DNA of 64,000 nucleotides from Candidatus Chloroploca sp. Khr17 (GCF_004138165.1 NZ_RYFF01000033.1:1-64000); one strand, 5' to 3'; shown: positions 1-8,285, counted from the first letter of the stretch. Program-made: numbers and translations. Notes: generated from the letters alone by a model not told the origin.

Positions 1-73
1 GACCAGAATCATGCAAAACATGCAACGCTATGCGAATCATAGCGTATTCCGCCTTGGACGGGTAGTCTAAACG

Positions 74-697
74 TCAATGAGAATGCAACTCACGTAAAAT
101 AAGCGAAAGCTCATCTTGAGATAAAGTCTTTCGAAACAAAGAGTTTATCGTATTAAGCAAAGCCTCAACCGTTTTAGGGCGTGCATTTCCTCTGTTTTGA
201 AGGTCTTTTCTAACCATGGTTATTCTATCATGAAGGTTTGTTGGGATAGGTGCTGCCGGTACAGCCGCTTTGACTGAAACATCTGGAAGTAGTTTTATCT
301 CAGTTTCGACTGTTACCTTTGGTGAAGTACGGAACATTGGCATATCTTGTATGCTTTTAGATCTAGAGACAAAGATTTTCCGCTCACGCAAATGTTGTAT
401 AAGCGGATCAAAGCCAGCATCATTTGAGATAATATGAAAATATGCTTCTGGATACTCTTTTGTTAGCTGACCGATATAGAAGGCAATATGAAAATCGAGC
501 GCATTTGATCCATTACTGGACATTTTAATATATTTCACGCGATTTCCCATTTCTTGAAAAACAGAAACGATTTCGTATGGTATTTTTGACTGGTTAACGC
601 CAAGAAACATGATTACATGAAAATAATCTTGATACAGCATTTGAACATCTGTCGGCTGAACGTTTTCATAGTCAATGAGCACATAGTTGACCTTCAT
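74..697 (-). CDS. NYN/PIN-like domain protein (LabA/DUF88 type)
   Basis: A 207-residue protein whose first ~125 residues look like an NYN domain, a PIN-fold metal-dependent ribonuclease. The acidic positions expected for metal binding are present: the N-terminal strand VLIDYENV (D9, E11), NALDFHI (about D68) and IISNDAGFD (about D93, D97). The last ~55 residues are helical and could be a small winged-helix or OST-HTH-like nucleic-acid-binding tail; this is inference. The start is supported by a perfect ribosome binding site (AAGGAGG about 7 bases upstream). The gene is clearly AT-richer than everything else in the window, which suggests recent transfer. The substrate is unknown. Family call is good, biological role is not. 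Confidence 0.75.
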   Translation of the reverse strand: MKVNYVLIDYENVQPTDVQMLYQDYFHVIMFLGVNQSKIPYEIVSVFQEMGNRVKYIKMSSNGSNALDFHIAFYIGQLTKEYPEAYFHIISNDAGFDPLIQHLRERKIFVSRSKSIQDMPMFRTSPKVTVETEIKLLPDVSVKAAVPAAPIPTNLHDRITMVRKDLQNRGNARPKTVEALLNTINSLFRKTLSQDELSLILRELHSH

Positions 698-1042
698 ATT
701 ACCTCCTTAGACACAGCAGTTATTCAGCTTCTGTAAATAACATACACGATTGGCATTACCAGAGCGTACCAATCGTGCAGAAGCCAAACATGTAACACTC
801 TCATACGACAACAAGAATTCGCATGCGTCTCCATGAGAGCAACCTCCACATATTACCCTGACCAGATGGCCCAGCCAGAGCTTTGCATTGATCGGCATGG
901 CCCACAAGAGTTGCAATCTCCAGCCAGAGGCTTACGGAAACGTAAGGCACCTGGAAGGCCGGCGATCTGGAAGTGATCCCTCTTGGCTGCTATGGTGAGC
1001 CCATCTGACTCTACGCTTGAAGATGGAGAAGGAAGCTCCCCT
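698..1042. other. Intergenic region between divergent genes
   Basis: About 345 bases separate the NYN gene on the minus strand from the propeller gene on the plus strand. Short open frames on both strands here have no family resemblance and no ribosome binding site. Apart from the two ribosome binding sites at its edges I see no repeat, RNA gene or clear promoter. Confidence 0.5.
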
Positions 1043-3709
1043 ATGCACACAGCACCGCTCAACCCGATCGCATCGCGGCTCTTGATCGTCACGACCCTGC
1101 TCGCCACCTTGTTGCTTGGAGCATTGCTTGCGGTGACGCCGACGAAGGCGACGCTCACCTCAACAACCATGCTTGCCGCACCCGTTCTACCCCAAATTAG
1201 TGCCGGAGATATTCATACGTGCTTTATTGATGTGCTTGGTCGTCTAGCCTGTTGGGGCAGTAGCGAAAATGGGCGGCTTATGATCCCATCTGATCTTGGG
1301 AGCGTCACCCAGGTCACGGTTGGCGGATCGACATGTGCGATCACACATGAGGGCTTGCTCCGTTGTTGGGGTTCAAGCCATGACTACGTCAGCGAGCCAA
1401 ACAATCTTGGCAATGTGGGCCAAGTTAGTATGGGAAGTCATCACACCTGCGCGGTACTCGTAACTGGTGAGTTGCGTTGCTGGGGCGACAATTGGGATGG
1501 TGAAGTGAACATTCCGAGTGATCTGGGATCAGTTAGTCAGGTGAGTGTGAATGAAGGGCATACCTGTGCTGTTACGATTAGTGGAGCAGTGCACTGTTGG
1601 GGCCGCAACAGCTATGGCGAAACAAATGTCCCTGCGGATCTTGGCTCAGTCACCCAGGTACGTACGGGGCTCCAGCATACGTGTGCGCTGACAACGGAGG
1701 GCGTAGTGCGTTGTTGGGGTTGGAATGTGTTTGGTCAGGCAACTGCCCCTGCTGATCTGACGAATGCCGTTCAGATCAGTGCAGGATTGAATCATAGCTG
1801 TGCAGTCACTGCATCTGGTAACCTGCGCTGCTGGGGTGACAACACGTATCAGCAAGCGACCGCGCCACCTGATCTCGGGCTGATCAAACAGGTAAGTGCA
1901 GGCCATGAATATACGTGTGTCGTGACAAGCAGTGACACAGCTCGTTGTTGGGGTTTGAATGCTTATGGACAAGCAACTGTGCCTTCTGATCCATTTGCGC
2001 CTACACCTACGCCTACGCCAGTGCCAACCCCAGAAGTCAAGATTACGCTGGCTTCGGTTTCATCCAATGGCGTGCAAGCCAACGGCGAATCCAGTTCAGT
2101 GGCGATGTCGGCAGATGGACGGTACATTGCTTTTGATTCGCGGGCCAATAATCTGGTACCTGGCGATCCTGGCTATGTGGAAAATCGCTCGATTGATATC
2201 TTTGTCCGTGATCGCTTGACCGGCCTGACGAGTGTGGCTTCTATCAACAGTGCCGGTGAATGGGCCAATGAACGCTCATTCAATCCTTCGATCTCGGCAG
2301 ATGGGCGCTATGTGGCATTTGAGTCGTGGGCGAGTAATCTCGTTGACGATGATACAAATGTTGATGAAAATGGAAACTCCCACACAGATATTTTTGTCCA
2401 TGATCGGCAGACCGGTGCAACCGCCCGCGTCTCGGTCGCTTCGGATGGAACCCAGGCCAATGAGAGCAGCTATGAGGCCCAAATCAGTGGCGATGGACGC
2501 TATGTTGCGTTCATCTCCTTTGCGACCAATCTGGTAAGTAACGACACCAATGATCTCCATGATGTCTTTGTTCATGATCGCCAGACTGGCGCAACCACCC
2601 GCGTGTCGGTCGCTTCGGATGGAACCCAGGCCAATGTCGCCTGTGGCAGCCCGGCAATCAGTGGCGATGGGCGCTATATTGCTTTCACGGCCTATGGTGA
2701 TGGCAACCTCGTGCCTGAAGATACCAATGAATCGAGTGATGTCTTTGTCCATGATCGGCTGACCGGCGCGACAACGCGGGTATCGGTGCAGGCTGATGGC
2801 TCACAGACGTTTTACGGCAGCAATGACTATCCTGCACTTTCGGCTGATGGGCGCTATATTGCTTTCGATTCGACTGCGCGAATCACAGCGAATGATACGA
2901 ACAATGACCGGGATGTGTTTGTGCGTGATCAACTCACCGGCACCGTGAGCCTCGTCTCAGTCAATTCAAGGGGCGTGCAGAGTCGTGGCGACTCAGGTGG
3001 GCCAACGCTTTCGGCAGATGGGCGCTATGTTGGTTTCGACAGTTACGCCAATCTGACTGAGCATACGCTGAATATGGGTTCACCCAACGGCTACATGCAT
3101 GATCGGCTCACTGGCAAAACCATTCTGGTCTCGGTTACCCCTGATGGTGCCCAGGGCGATGGTTTCTCTGGAGTGGATGCGATTTCGACCAACGGATCAT
3201 GGATTGCATTTAGCTCGTGGGCCGATAATCTGATCCCAGACGACAAGCTTACCACTCCTGGAAATGAAGCTGATGTGTATATTGCCGAAGTGATTGGGGT
3301 CTTTCCCTCCACGGCAACGCTTGCTTCCAACCACCCCGACGGTGCGCCCGGCAGCAGCTTCCTCATCAATGCCGCAGGTTTCCCGGCAGGAGCCAGCGTG
3401 GAACTCAGCATCAATGGCATCACGGTAGGCGCGCCGCTCACCGTGGGGAGTGATGGCGGCATACGAGCTTTGTTGCAGACTGTCGCAGGGGCTGCGCCGG
3501 GCCGCTACCGCGTGGTGCTGCGGGTCGTCGCTGGGCCAACCGCGCTGCACCCGACCAACAGCACCAGCGAGGCCACGACAAGCTATCGCCTTGCCGCCGA
3601 TGCGCCGATGCGCGAACCGCCAACAGGCGTTGAGGCACCTGCGGTTACGGTTCCGACCAGCATCGCGGCTGGCCCGGAAGGGGTCTTCCTACCTCTGGTC
3701 AGGCGGTAA
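1043..3709 (+). CDS. Secreted double beta-propeller protein (RCC1-like + TolB/PD40-like repeats)
   Basis: An 888-residue exported protein. Start 1043 is preferred over 983 because GGAGAAGGAAG lies just upstream and a hydrophobic signal segment follows (LLATLLLGALLAV). Residues ~51-317 are seven consecutive 38-residue RCC1-like repeats, each with a pair of cysteines in the pattern HTCAVT..G.LRCWG, which could form one disulfide per blade. A PTPTPTPVPTP hinge follows, then about seven PD40/TolB-like repeats (SADGRYIAFDS ... VFVHDR.TG....SV). After these comes an Ig-like segment and the C-terminal tail VFLPLVRR. The two sets of seven suggest two seven-bladed propellers in tandem, probably on the cell surface for binding or adhesion. 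No catalytic site is evident. Its 3' end is partly duplicated at 7719-7810. Confidence 0.8.
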   Translation: MHTAPLNPIASRLLIVTTLLATLLLGALLAVTPTKATLTSTTMLAAPVLPQISAGDIHTCFIDVLGRLACWGSSENGRLMIPSDLGSVTQVTVGGSTCAITHEGLLRCWGSSHDYVSEPNNLGNVGQVSMGSHHTCAVLVTGELRCWGDNWDGEVNIPSDLGSVSQVSVNEGHTCAVTISGAVHCWGRNSYGETNVPADLGSVTQVRTGLQHTCALTTEGVVRCWGWNVFGQATAPADLTNAVQISAGLNHSCAVTASGNLRCWGDNTYQQATAPPDLGLIKQVSAGHEYTCVVTSSDTARCWGLNAYGQATVPSDPFAPTPTPTPVPTPEVKITLASVSSNGVQANGESSSVAMSADGRYIAFDSRANNLVPGDPGYVENRSIDIFVRDRLTGLTSVASINSAGEWANERSFNPSISADGRYVAFESWASNLVDDDTNVDENGNSHTDIFVHDRQTGATARVSVASDGTQANESSYEAQISGDGRYVAFISFATNLVSNDTNDLHDVFVHDRQTGATTRVSVASDGTQANVACGSPAISGDGRYIAFTAYGDGNLVPEDTNESSDVFVHDRLTGATTRVSVQADGSQTFYGSNDYPALSADGRYIAFDSTARITANDTNNDRDVFVRDQLTGTVSLVSVNSRGVQSRGDSGGPTLSADGRYVGFDSYANLTEHTLNMGSPNGYMHDRLTGKTILVSVTPDGAQGDGFSGVDAISTNGSWIAFSSWADNLIPDDKLTTPGNEADVYIAEVIGVFPSTATLASNHPDGAPGSSFLINAAGFPAGASVELSINGITVGAPLTVGSDGGIRALLQTVAGAAPGRYRVVLRVVAGPTALHPTNSTSEATTSYRLAADAPMREPPTGVEAPAVTVPTSIAAGPEGVFLPLVRR

Positions 3710-3790
3710 CAACCTTGGTGGGCGGGGATCGTTCGTTCTGTGGATGGGGATCGTTCGGTCATCGACCATCCCGGGAACGGGCATCCCCCC

Positions 3791-3895
3791 GTCACCAGGG
3801 TAGGGGCGCAGCAGCCACCACGCACGCCTATGGACAAGAGGCAGGCCAGGCGCTGCTGCGCCCCTACGGGGCGATGATATCGTCCACGGCGGGAA
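3791..3895. repeat. GC-rich hairpin repeat, copy A
   Basis: First of seven copies of a ~105-base element with the core GGGGCGCAGCAGC ... GCTGCTGCGCCCC, arms inverted so the transcript can fold, followed by TACGGGGCGATGAT and a CCACGGCGGGAA tail. It sits directly after the propeller gene. Confidence 0.85.
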
Positions 3896-3912
3896 GGAAT
3901 GGGCATCGCCCG

Positions 3913-4015
3913 GTCACCAGTAGGGGCGCAGCAGCCACCAGGCATACCTTTGAACAAGGGGTAGGCCAGGCGCTGCTGCGCCCCTACGGGGCGATGATGC
4001 CGCCCACGGCGGGAA
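3913..4015. repeat. GC-rich hairpin repeat, copy B
   Basis: Second copy, in the same orientation as copy A and only ~18 bases from it, so the two form a near-tandem pair. The arms and the GATGATGCCGCCCACGGCGGGAA tail are intact. Short CATCCCGTGAACGGGGATCG units fill the gap to copy C. Confidence 0.85.
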
Positions 4016-4087
4016 ACGCGGATCGCCGACCATCCCGTGAACGGGGATCGCCCGGTCATCAACCATCCCGTGAACGGGGATCATCCG

Positions 4088-4222
4088 GTCACCAGGGTAG
4101 GGGCGCAGCAGCCACCAGGCATACCTTTGAGCAAGGGGTGGGCCAGGCGCTGCTGCGCCCCTACGGGGCGATGATGCCGCCTACGCGGATGCAACGATCC
4201 TCACAGATGCACCCGTAGGAGG
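4088..4222. repeat. GC-rich hairpin repeat, copy C (inside the 3' end of a gene)
   Basis: Third copy, with an extended right flank (CTACGCGGATGC ... GATCCTC ... CACCCGTAGG) shared only with copy E. It overlaps the 3' end of the Rpn-like gene on the minus strand, supplying its last ~20 codons and its stop. Confidence 0.85.
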
Positions 4223-5105
4223 GGCGCAGCAACTGCGCGGGCGTCAAGGCCACGACCTCACGCCGGGTGGCCTCAGGCAATCGTCCAAGTTTGCGCGTGA
4301 GTTGGCGAAGGAGCAGAGCCTGGCGTTCCTCTTGCCGCCCTTCTTCCCGCCCTTCTTGTCGCCCTTCTTGTCGCCCTTCTTGCCGCCCCTTCAATTCCCA
4401 TTCTGTGATCAGTTCCACGACTGCCTCCTGGATTGGTGTCTGCCATGTGGCAACTTCCGCCTCAAACCGACGGGTCTCTGCGTCATTCAGGGGGAGATAG
4501 ATGCTCACAAAGGCCGCCAGCATCCGCCGCTGCGCCGCTGTCACGGGCAACCCCGCCAGCATGCGCAGACATGCCGCTTTGACCTGCCAGCGTTCCTCCC
4601 GCGCCATTCGCATCCGCGCCATCAAGGCCGCCGCCAGCGGATTCGTGCTGCGCAGATAGCTGCGCCAGTCCAACTGGTTCAATTGTATCATGAGGTACTG
4701 GAACCGGAGCACTTCATGGGGGCCAAGCGTGACCTGATGTCGGTCGGGGGCCAACCGACGCGGGCTGGGATACGAACAGAGCGCGATCGGATAGATCGGA
4801 ACGTCGTACCGGTCATAGAACCTGGCGAAGTAGCGAAACATCCGGCGGGGCAACTGGGCATCGTGCTGAGCCTGATGCTCCAGGTGAATGAGGAAGGTCG
4901 CCAGCCCCTCGCGCCCCTGCGCCTGGACCACCAGGTCAGCGGTGCGGCGATCCGGATCAAGCAAGTCCACAAACGACTCGGGCGCGAGCAGGGTCAGCGT
5001 GTCAGGGTCAAGCAGCGCGAGGATATCCGGGGCAAAGAGGTCGAGAAACTCGACGAGAAACGAACTGAGCAGTTGCTTGAAGATGCCATCATGATCGAGC
5101 GCCAT
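4161..5105 (-). CDS. Rpn/PD-(D/E)XK nuclease family protein (DUF4351-like C-terminus)
   Basis: A 314-residue protein of the Rpn (recombination-promoting nuclease, formerly putative transposase) group. The N-terminus begins HDGIFKQLLSSF; RRTADLVVQAQ and FLIHLEHQAQHD (residues ~53-82) supply the D ... E-x-Q nuclease core. Residues ~235-255 carry the low-complexity GRQEGRQEGREEG run typical of the family, then a DUF4351-like start (LLLRQLTRKLGRLPEATRREV). The usual C-terminal helices are missing: after PAQLL the reading frame enters the GC-rich repeat (copy C) and ends VGGIIAP, so the natural end was replaced. Likely a DNA endonuclease of mobile or regulatory use; activity after the C-terminal change is uncertain. 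Confidence 0.8.
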   Translation of the reverse strand: MALDHDGIFKQLLSSFLVEFLDLFAPDILALLDPDTLTLLAPESFVDLLDPDRRTADLVVQAQGREGLATFLIHLEHQAQHDAQLPRRMFRYFARFYDRYDVPIYPIALCSYPSPRRLAPDRHQVTLGPHEVLRFQYLMIQLNQLDWRSYLRSTNPLAAALMARMRMAREERWQVKAACLRMLAGLPVTAAQRRMLAAFVSIYLPLNDAETRRFEAEVATWQTPIQEAVVELITEWELKGRQEGRQEGRQEGREEGRQEERQALLLRQLTRKLGRLPEATRREVVALTPAQLLRPSYGCICEDRCIRVGGIIAP

Positions 5106-5165
5106 CGCGTAACCTCAGTGGACAGGCGGCTCGTCCCGTGCGGGTGAACGCGTAACGAGCACCAG

Positions 5166-5236
5166 AAAAGAACTTATGTTCTTTTTACATTGTACCACAA
5201 CCGTCGTACGCACGCAAGGACGGTTGCGTGCGTACG
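5166..5236 (-). promoter_or_regulatory. Promoter and palindromes upstream of the Rpn-like gene
   Basis: Reading leftward, a -35-like TTGCGT (5217-5212), a 17-base spacer and a -10-like TACAAT (5194-5189) precede the gene. The -35 lies inside a perfect 13-base inverted repeat (5205-5217 with 5224-5236). Just downstream of the predicted start site is a perfect 8-base inverted repeat AAAAGAAC/GTTCTTTT (5166-5173 with 5178-5185). Both palindromes are placed like operators. Which protein would bind is unknown. Confidence 0.45.
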
Positions 5237-5332
5237 TAGGGCGATTGCATCTTCTGTTAGTAGGGGCCGCCAGGCCGACGGATCGCCCGCAGGTCGGGCG
5301 GCCCCCACCAACGGAAGGATGGAATCTCCCTG
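5237..5332. repeat. Small inverted-terminal-repeat element
   Basis: A ~96-base stretch starts TAGGGCGATTGCATCTTC and ends with a degenerate inverted copy of it (GGAAGGATGGAATCTCCC). The interior is a GC-rich hairpin (GGGGCCGCC ... GGCGGCCCC). The same termini bound a longer element at 44266-44493. It looks like a MITE-type element with no coding capacity. Confidence 0.55.
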
Positions 5333-5540
5333 ATCTGTAAGCCAGGTGGAAGCTTGCCTGTATTGCGGGAAGCACCGGCTCTTGCTAGGGTAGAGGTATG
5401 TTGCTGCACGCCTTGATCCTGGGGCCAGGCGTCGGAGCATTGCAGGCGGCGGGTCAAACTGCCGCAGCGTGATGCAACCCAGAGCCGGTCACCCAACACG
5501 AGGGCGTGGCAGTCCGTCTGATCATCGCAAAGGAAGAAGT

Positions 5541-6338
5541 ATGCCCACCCGTCGCCTGATCCTCGCGCTGCTACTCGGTGTTATGCTGCTGCTCAGCGCC
5601 TGCGGCACCCAACCCGCCGCCACCTCCACGACCCCGACCGACGCGCCAACCGCCGCACCAACCAGTGCGTCCACCGCTGCGCCAACCAGTGCGCCGCCGA
5701 GTGTTCCCCCCGACCCAGCGATTGCCACCGCAGAAGCCGCCACCGTCATTGCGGAACTGTTCCCCGCCACTGCTACGCCAGTGCTCGAAACCCCTGGTTG
5801 GATAATGGTCGGGCGGGTCGAAGATGCTTCTGGAACAGTCTTCGATTTTGGGAAGGTCGCACTGGAACGCTGCCCCATCGGCACAGCGTCATCATCCTCC
5901 GAGGGTTGTATCGCCAGCGATGATGCCGAAGTGGTCTACCAGGCCATGCGCGACTTCTTTGGCGGCGCAACATGGCGCTTCTACGAAACCCCCGGCAATG
6001 CGCATGACCCACAGCCACACACTCTCGTGTTCACCCCCGGATCTGCGGAGATGCAGGCCCTGTTTGGCGAGGTTACGGGCAAGTATGGCTACATGGACGG
6101 GCTGGATGAGGGGACTCAGGCCCTGGTGATGGTCTCGCTGCGCTTCCGCAACCCCGATACCGGTGCGGAGATCAAAATCGAAAACGAGGTAGATTTTACC
6201 AGCAATACGCTCATGCTTGGGCGGGTTTGGCTGACCATCCCCGATGGCGACAGCGAGTTGCGCATGTACACCGGCGGGGCGCAACGCATCGAATCGGTCA
6301 GTGGCCCGTTGGCCGACGAGCGCCTGGGTCGTGAGTAG
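5541..6338 (+). CDS. Putative lipoprotein, function unknown
   Basis: A 265-residue predicted lipoprotein. Start 5541 has AAGGAAGAAG immediately upstream; the in-frame codon at 5469 lacks one and would bury the signal peptide. The leader LLGVMLLLSAC gives a lipobox with cleavage before the cysteine at residue ~21, followed by a long Ala/Thr/Pro-rich spacer to residue ~60. The globular part (~residues 75-265) has no family I recognise; it includes a short Cys-containing loop (ERCPIGTASSSSEGC). Isolated on its strand between repeat clusters, so context says little about function. Confidence 0.7.
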   Translation: MPTRRLILALLLGVMLLLSACGTQPAATSTTPTDAPTAAPTSASTAAPTSAPPSVPPDPAIATAEAATVIAELFPATATPVLETPGWIMVGRVEDASGTVFDFGKVALERCPIGTASSSSEGCIASDDAEVVYQAMRDFFGGATWRFYETPGNAHDPQPHTLVFTPGSAEMQALFGEVTGKYGYMDGLDEGTQALVMVSLRFRNPDTGAEIKIENEVDFTSNTLMLGRVWLTIPDGDSELRMYTGGAQRIESVSGPLADERLGRE

Positions 6339-6390
6339 GCCCGTGCTTGGATCTTCCTCCCACGGGGGGGGAAGGAACGGGCATCGCCCG

Positions 6391-6495
6391 ATCACCAGGG
6401 GAGGGGCGCAGCAGCCATCAGGCATGCCTGTGGGCAAGGGGCAGGCCAGGCGCTGCTGCGCCCCTACGGGGCGATGATGCCGCCCACGGCGGGAA
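6391..6495. repeat. GC-rich hairpin repeat, copy D
   Basis: Fourth copy of the element described at 3791, directly after the lipoprotein gene. Both GGGGCGCAGCAGC and GCTGCTGCGCCCC arms are intact, with the CCACGGCGGGAA tail. Confidence 0.85.
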
Positions 6496-6566
6496 TGCGG
6501 ATCGCCGCCCATCCCGTGAACCGGGATCGTTCGGGCATCAACCATCCCGGGAACCGGCATCGCCCC

Positions 6567-6692
6567 GTCACCAGGGGAGGGGCGCAGCAGCCATCAGGCA
6601 TGCCTGTGGGCAAGGGACGGGCCAGGCGCTGCGGCGCCCCGACGCCGCGATGTGCCGTCTACGCGGATGCGAGGATCCTCGCACCCGTAGGG
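6567..6692. repeat. GC-rich hairpin repeat, copy E (diverged)
   Basis: Fifth copy. The right arm is altered (GCTGCGGCGCCCC), and the copy continues into the CTACGCGGATGC ... GATCCTCGCACCCGTAGG flank it shares with copy C, which contains a self-complementary GCGAGGATCCTCGC. Confidence 0.8.
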
Positions 6693-6760
6693 GCATGGTT
6701 ATGGATTGAACCATGGTTTCTGTCAACCACGCCGAGTACGGCTTGCATCGCAGGTACCCA

Positions 6761-7225
6761 TCAAGAGTAGTTGTTTGGGTTATCAACCTGGAGGCCCTCG
6801 ACTAATGCAGCCGTAATCAGGCGCTGATCAGCGGCGAGGAAGATGAGAGCATCTCGTTGCGAGCCGACCAGTTGTCCATTCACTTCAAGGGCGGAGGCAA
6901 GGTGCAATGCATCGTAGGTGCGTAGCGGATGCCGTTCTAACAAGCTTCGGGTGCGTTTGAGCAGCATGTTTGTGATTGGAACGAGCCGGTAGGTTCGGCG
7001 GCAGCGGGCCAGAAAGTCATCCCGTAGAATTCGATAGTCATCAGGTTGCAGGGTGCCTTCGCGCACCCGCCGATTGAACGCACTGACAACCTCGACGAGG
7101 CTTAGCCGCGCTGTCTCAATACGATGACCCGCACGAGGTGCGGTCAACGCACGAAACCACGCCGATCCTCGCTCAGGTACGTGACGTTTTACCAGGACAC
7201 TGCTGTCCGCGTAGAATACCGGCAT
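6761..7225 (-). CDS. PIN-domain toxin (VapC-like)
   Basis: A 154-residue PIN-domain protein, the expected size for a VapC-type endoribonuclease toxin. The metal-binding acidic residues are in the usual places: FYADSSVLVK (D6), SLVEVVSAF (about E45) and TYDALHLASAL (about D104), with a further acidic pair near LAADQRLI. It directly follows a small gene at 7225-7539 with which it shares one base (TGATG stop/start), the standard antitoxin-toxin arrangement with translational coupling. The likely RNA target cannot be inferred. A second, related pair is at 22134-22912. Confidence 0.85.
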   Translation of the reverse strand: MPVFYADSSVLVKRHVPERGSAWFRALTAPRAGHRIETARLSLVEVVSAFNRRVREGTLQPDDYRILRDDFLARCRRTYRLVPITNMLLKRTRSLLERHPLRTYDALHLASALEVNGQLVGSQRDALIFLAADQRLITAALVEGLQVDNPNNYS

Positions 7226-7539
7226 CAGAAGGTCTCCTCGCGATCCTCAATCACGAGTTGAGAGAGCGGCGTCCCAGCGGGGATACGCATCCACAAAGCG
7301 TCTACGGCTTCTTCTGAAAGCGGCTCAAGGTCGGCGGGGATATCTTCTGGTATATGCTGAAGCCCTGCGGCAAGAAGGAGCGCATCGATCACTTCGTCAT
7401 CATCAACGACGGCACCTCCATCTGCGGGAGCTTGCTCTAGGATGGTTAAGAGCGCACGCTGCGAACCAGAGACAGCAAGCGGCTCGAGCGGCTCAATCGT
7501 GCCGTCGGCATGAATGATGACATCAATGGTGCGGTGCAT
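7225..7539 (-). CDS. Antitoxin partner of the PIN toxin
   Basis: A 104-residue acidic protein starting MHRTIDVIIHADGTIEPLEP. The N-terminal strand plus 'G-I-EPLEPL' pattern resembles DNA-binding antitoxins with a beta-strand start that are paired with PIN toxins in Chloroflexota and cyanobacteria. The C-terminal half (EPLSEEAVDALWMRIPAGTPLSQLVIEDREE) is suited to wrapping the toxin. The stop overlaps the toxin start by one base, and GGGAGGAG lies upstream of the ATG. It is likely autoregulated with the toxin, but no operator is obvious. Antitoxin role is inferred mainly from position. Confidence 0.7.
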   Translation of the reverse strand: MHRTIDVIIHADGTIEPLEPLAVSGSQRALLTILEQAPADGGAVVDDDEVIDALLLAAGLQHIPEDIPADLEPLSEEAVDALWMRIPAGTPLSQLVIEDREETF

Positions 7540-7623
7540 ACCGTTTCTCCTCCCAACGCAGTACAGACATCTTCATTGTACCACGGTGTCATCTGTAGCG
7601 CAGCTACAGCGACCCGAACAACC

Positions 7624-7715
7624 AGGGCGATTGCATCTTCCTGCCGTGGCCGTCAATGGCTCGGCTTTTGGCTTGCAAAGGTCTCCTGCGTGGCCTGAGC
7701 GAGTCGGCGCAGTCC
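7624..7715. repeat. Left half of the AGGGCGATTGCATC terminal-repeat element
   Basis: AGGGCGATTGCATCTTCC followed by TGCCGTGGCCGT and GGCTCGGC matches the left ~60 bases of the element at 44266-44493. The right terminus is missing, so this is a truncated copy. It abuts a fragment of another gene's 3' end. Confidence 0.6.
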
Positions 7716-7718
7716 GCT

Positions 7719-7810
7719 GTGGTGCTCCGGGTCGTCGCTGGGCCAACCGCGCTGCACCCGGCGAACAGCGCCAGTGGTCAGACGGTAACAACCCTGGTGG
7801 GCGGGGATCG
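7719..7810 (+). pseudogene. Remnant of the 3' end of a propeller-protein gene
   Basis: Bases 7719-7773 nearly match 3512-3567, the end of the propeller gene (encoding RVVAGPTALHP). They are followed at once by a match to 3697-3730 (GGTCAGACGGTAACAACC ...), which spans that gene's stop and downstream sequence. About 130 bases in between are deleted. It is a short non-functional duplicate or relic of a paralogue, in the same setting (before GC-rich repeats) as the original. Confidence 0.65.
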
Positions 7811-7848
7811 CCCGGTCATCAACCAATCCCGTGAACGGGCATCGCCCG

Positions 7849-7954
7849 ATCACCAGGGGAGGGGCGCAGCAGCCATCAGGCATGCCTGTGGGCAAGGGGT
7901 GAGCTAGGGGCTGCTGCGCCCCTACGGGGCCGATGATGCCGCCCACGGGGGGAA
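7849..7954. repeat. GC-rich hairpin repeat, copy F
   Basis: Sixth copy of the element first seen at 3791, preceded by a CATCAACCAATCCCGTGAACGGGC unit. The left part of the hairpin's right arm is altered (AGCTAGGGGCTGCTGCGCCCC). Confidence 0.8.
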
Positions 7955-8027
7955 CGCGGATCGCCGGCCCATCCCGGGGGCGGGGAGCATCCGGTCATCA
8001 ACCAATCCCGTGAACGGGCATCGCCCG

Positions 8028-8133
8028 ATCACCAGGGTAGGGGCGCAGCAGCCACCAGGCAGGCCTGTGGGCAAGGGGCAGGCCAGGCGCTGCTGCGCCC
8101 CTACGGGGCCATGATGCCGCCCACGGGGGGGAA
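8028..8133. repeat. GC-rich hairpin repeat, copy G
   Basis: Seventh copy, intact arms, same orientation as the other six. Copies F and G with their flanks form a ~180-base tandem duplication upstream of the ArsR-type gene. Confidence 0.8.
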
Positions 8134-8285
8134 CGCGGATCGCCGACCCATCCCGGGGGCGGGGAGAAACGCTATCTGGGGCAAGGTCTCCGCCAGGAGC
8201 TTGCCCAGCGCTTTGCCGATCAAGTCTAGTAGCAACGCATTCGGTTGCCGCACCACTACCAAAGGTGAAGCTAACAATACTGAGC

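Noticed and set aside
4161-5105. Rpn-like gene as evidence of an insertion sequence
   Set aside because: Although such proteins were once labelled transposases, no terminal inverted repeats or target duplication flank the gene; the repeats beside it have their own distribution.
5892-6560. Minus-strand frame spanning the lipoprotein gene and repeat D
   Set aside because: It reads through the GC-rich repeat and antisense of a lipoprotein with a clear lipobox. Other frames over repeats (3583-4062, 7653-7946, 7922-8368) share the same repeat-derived translation and are artefacts.
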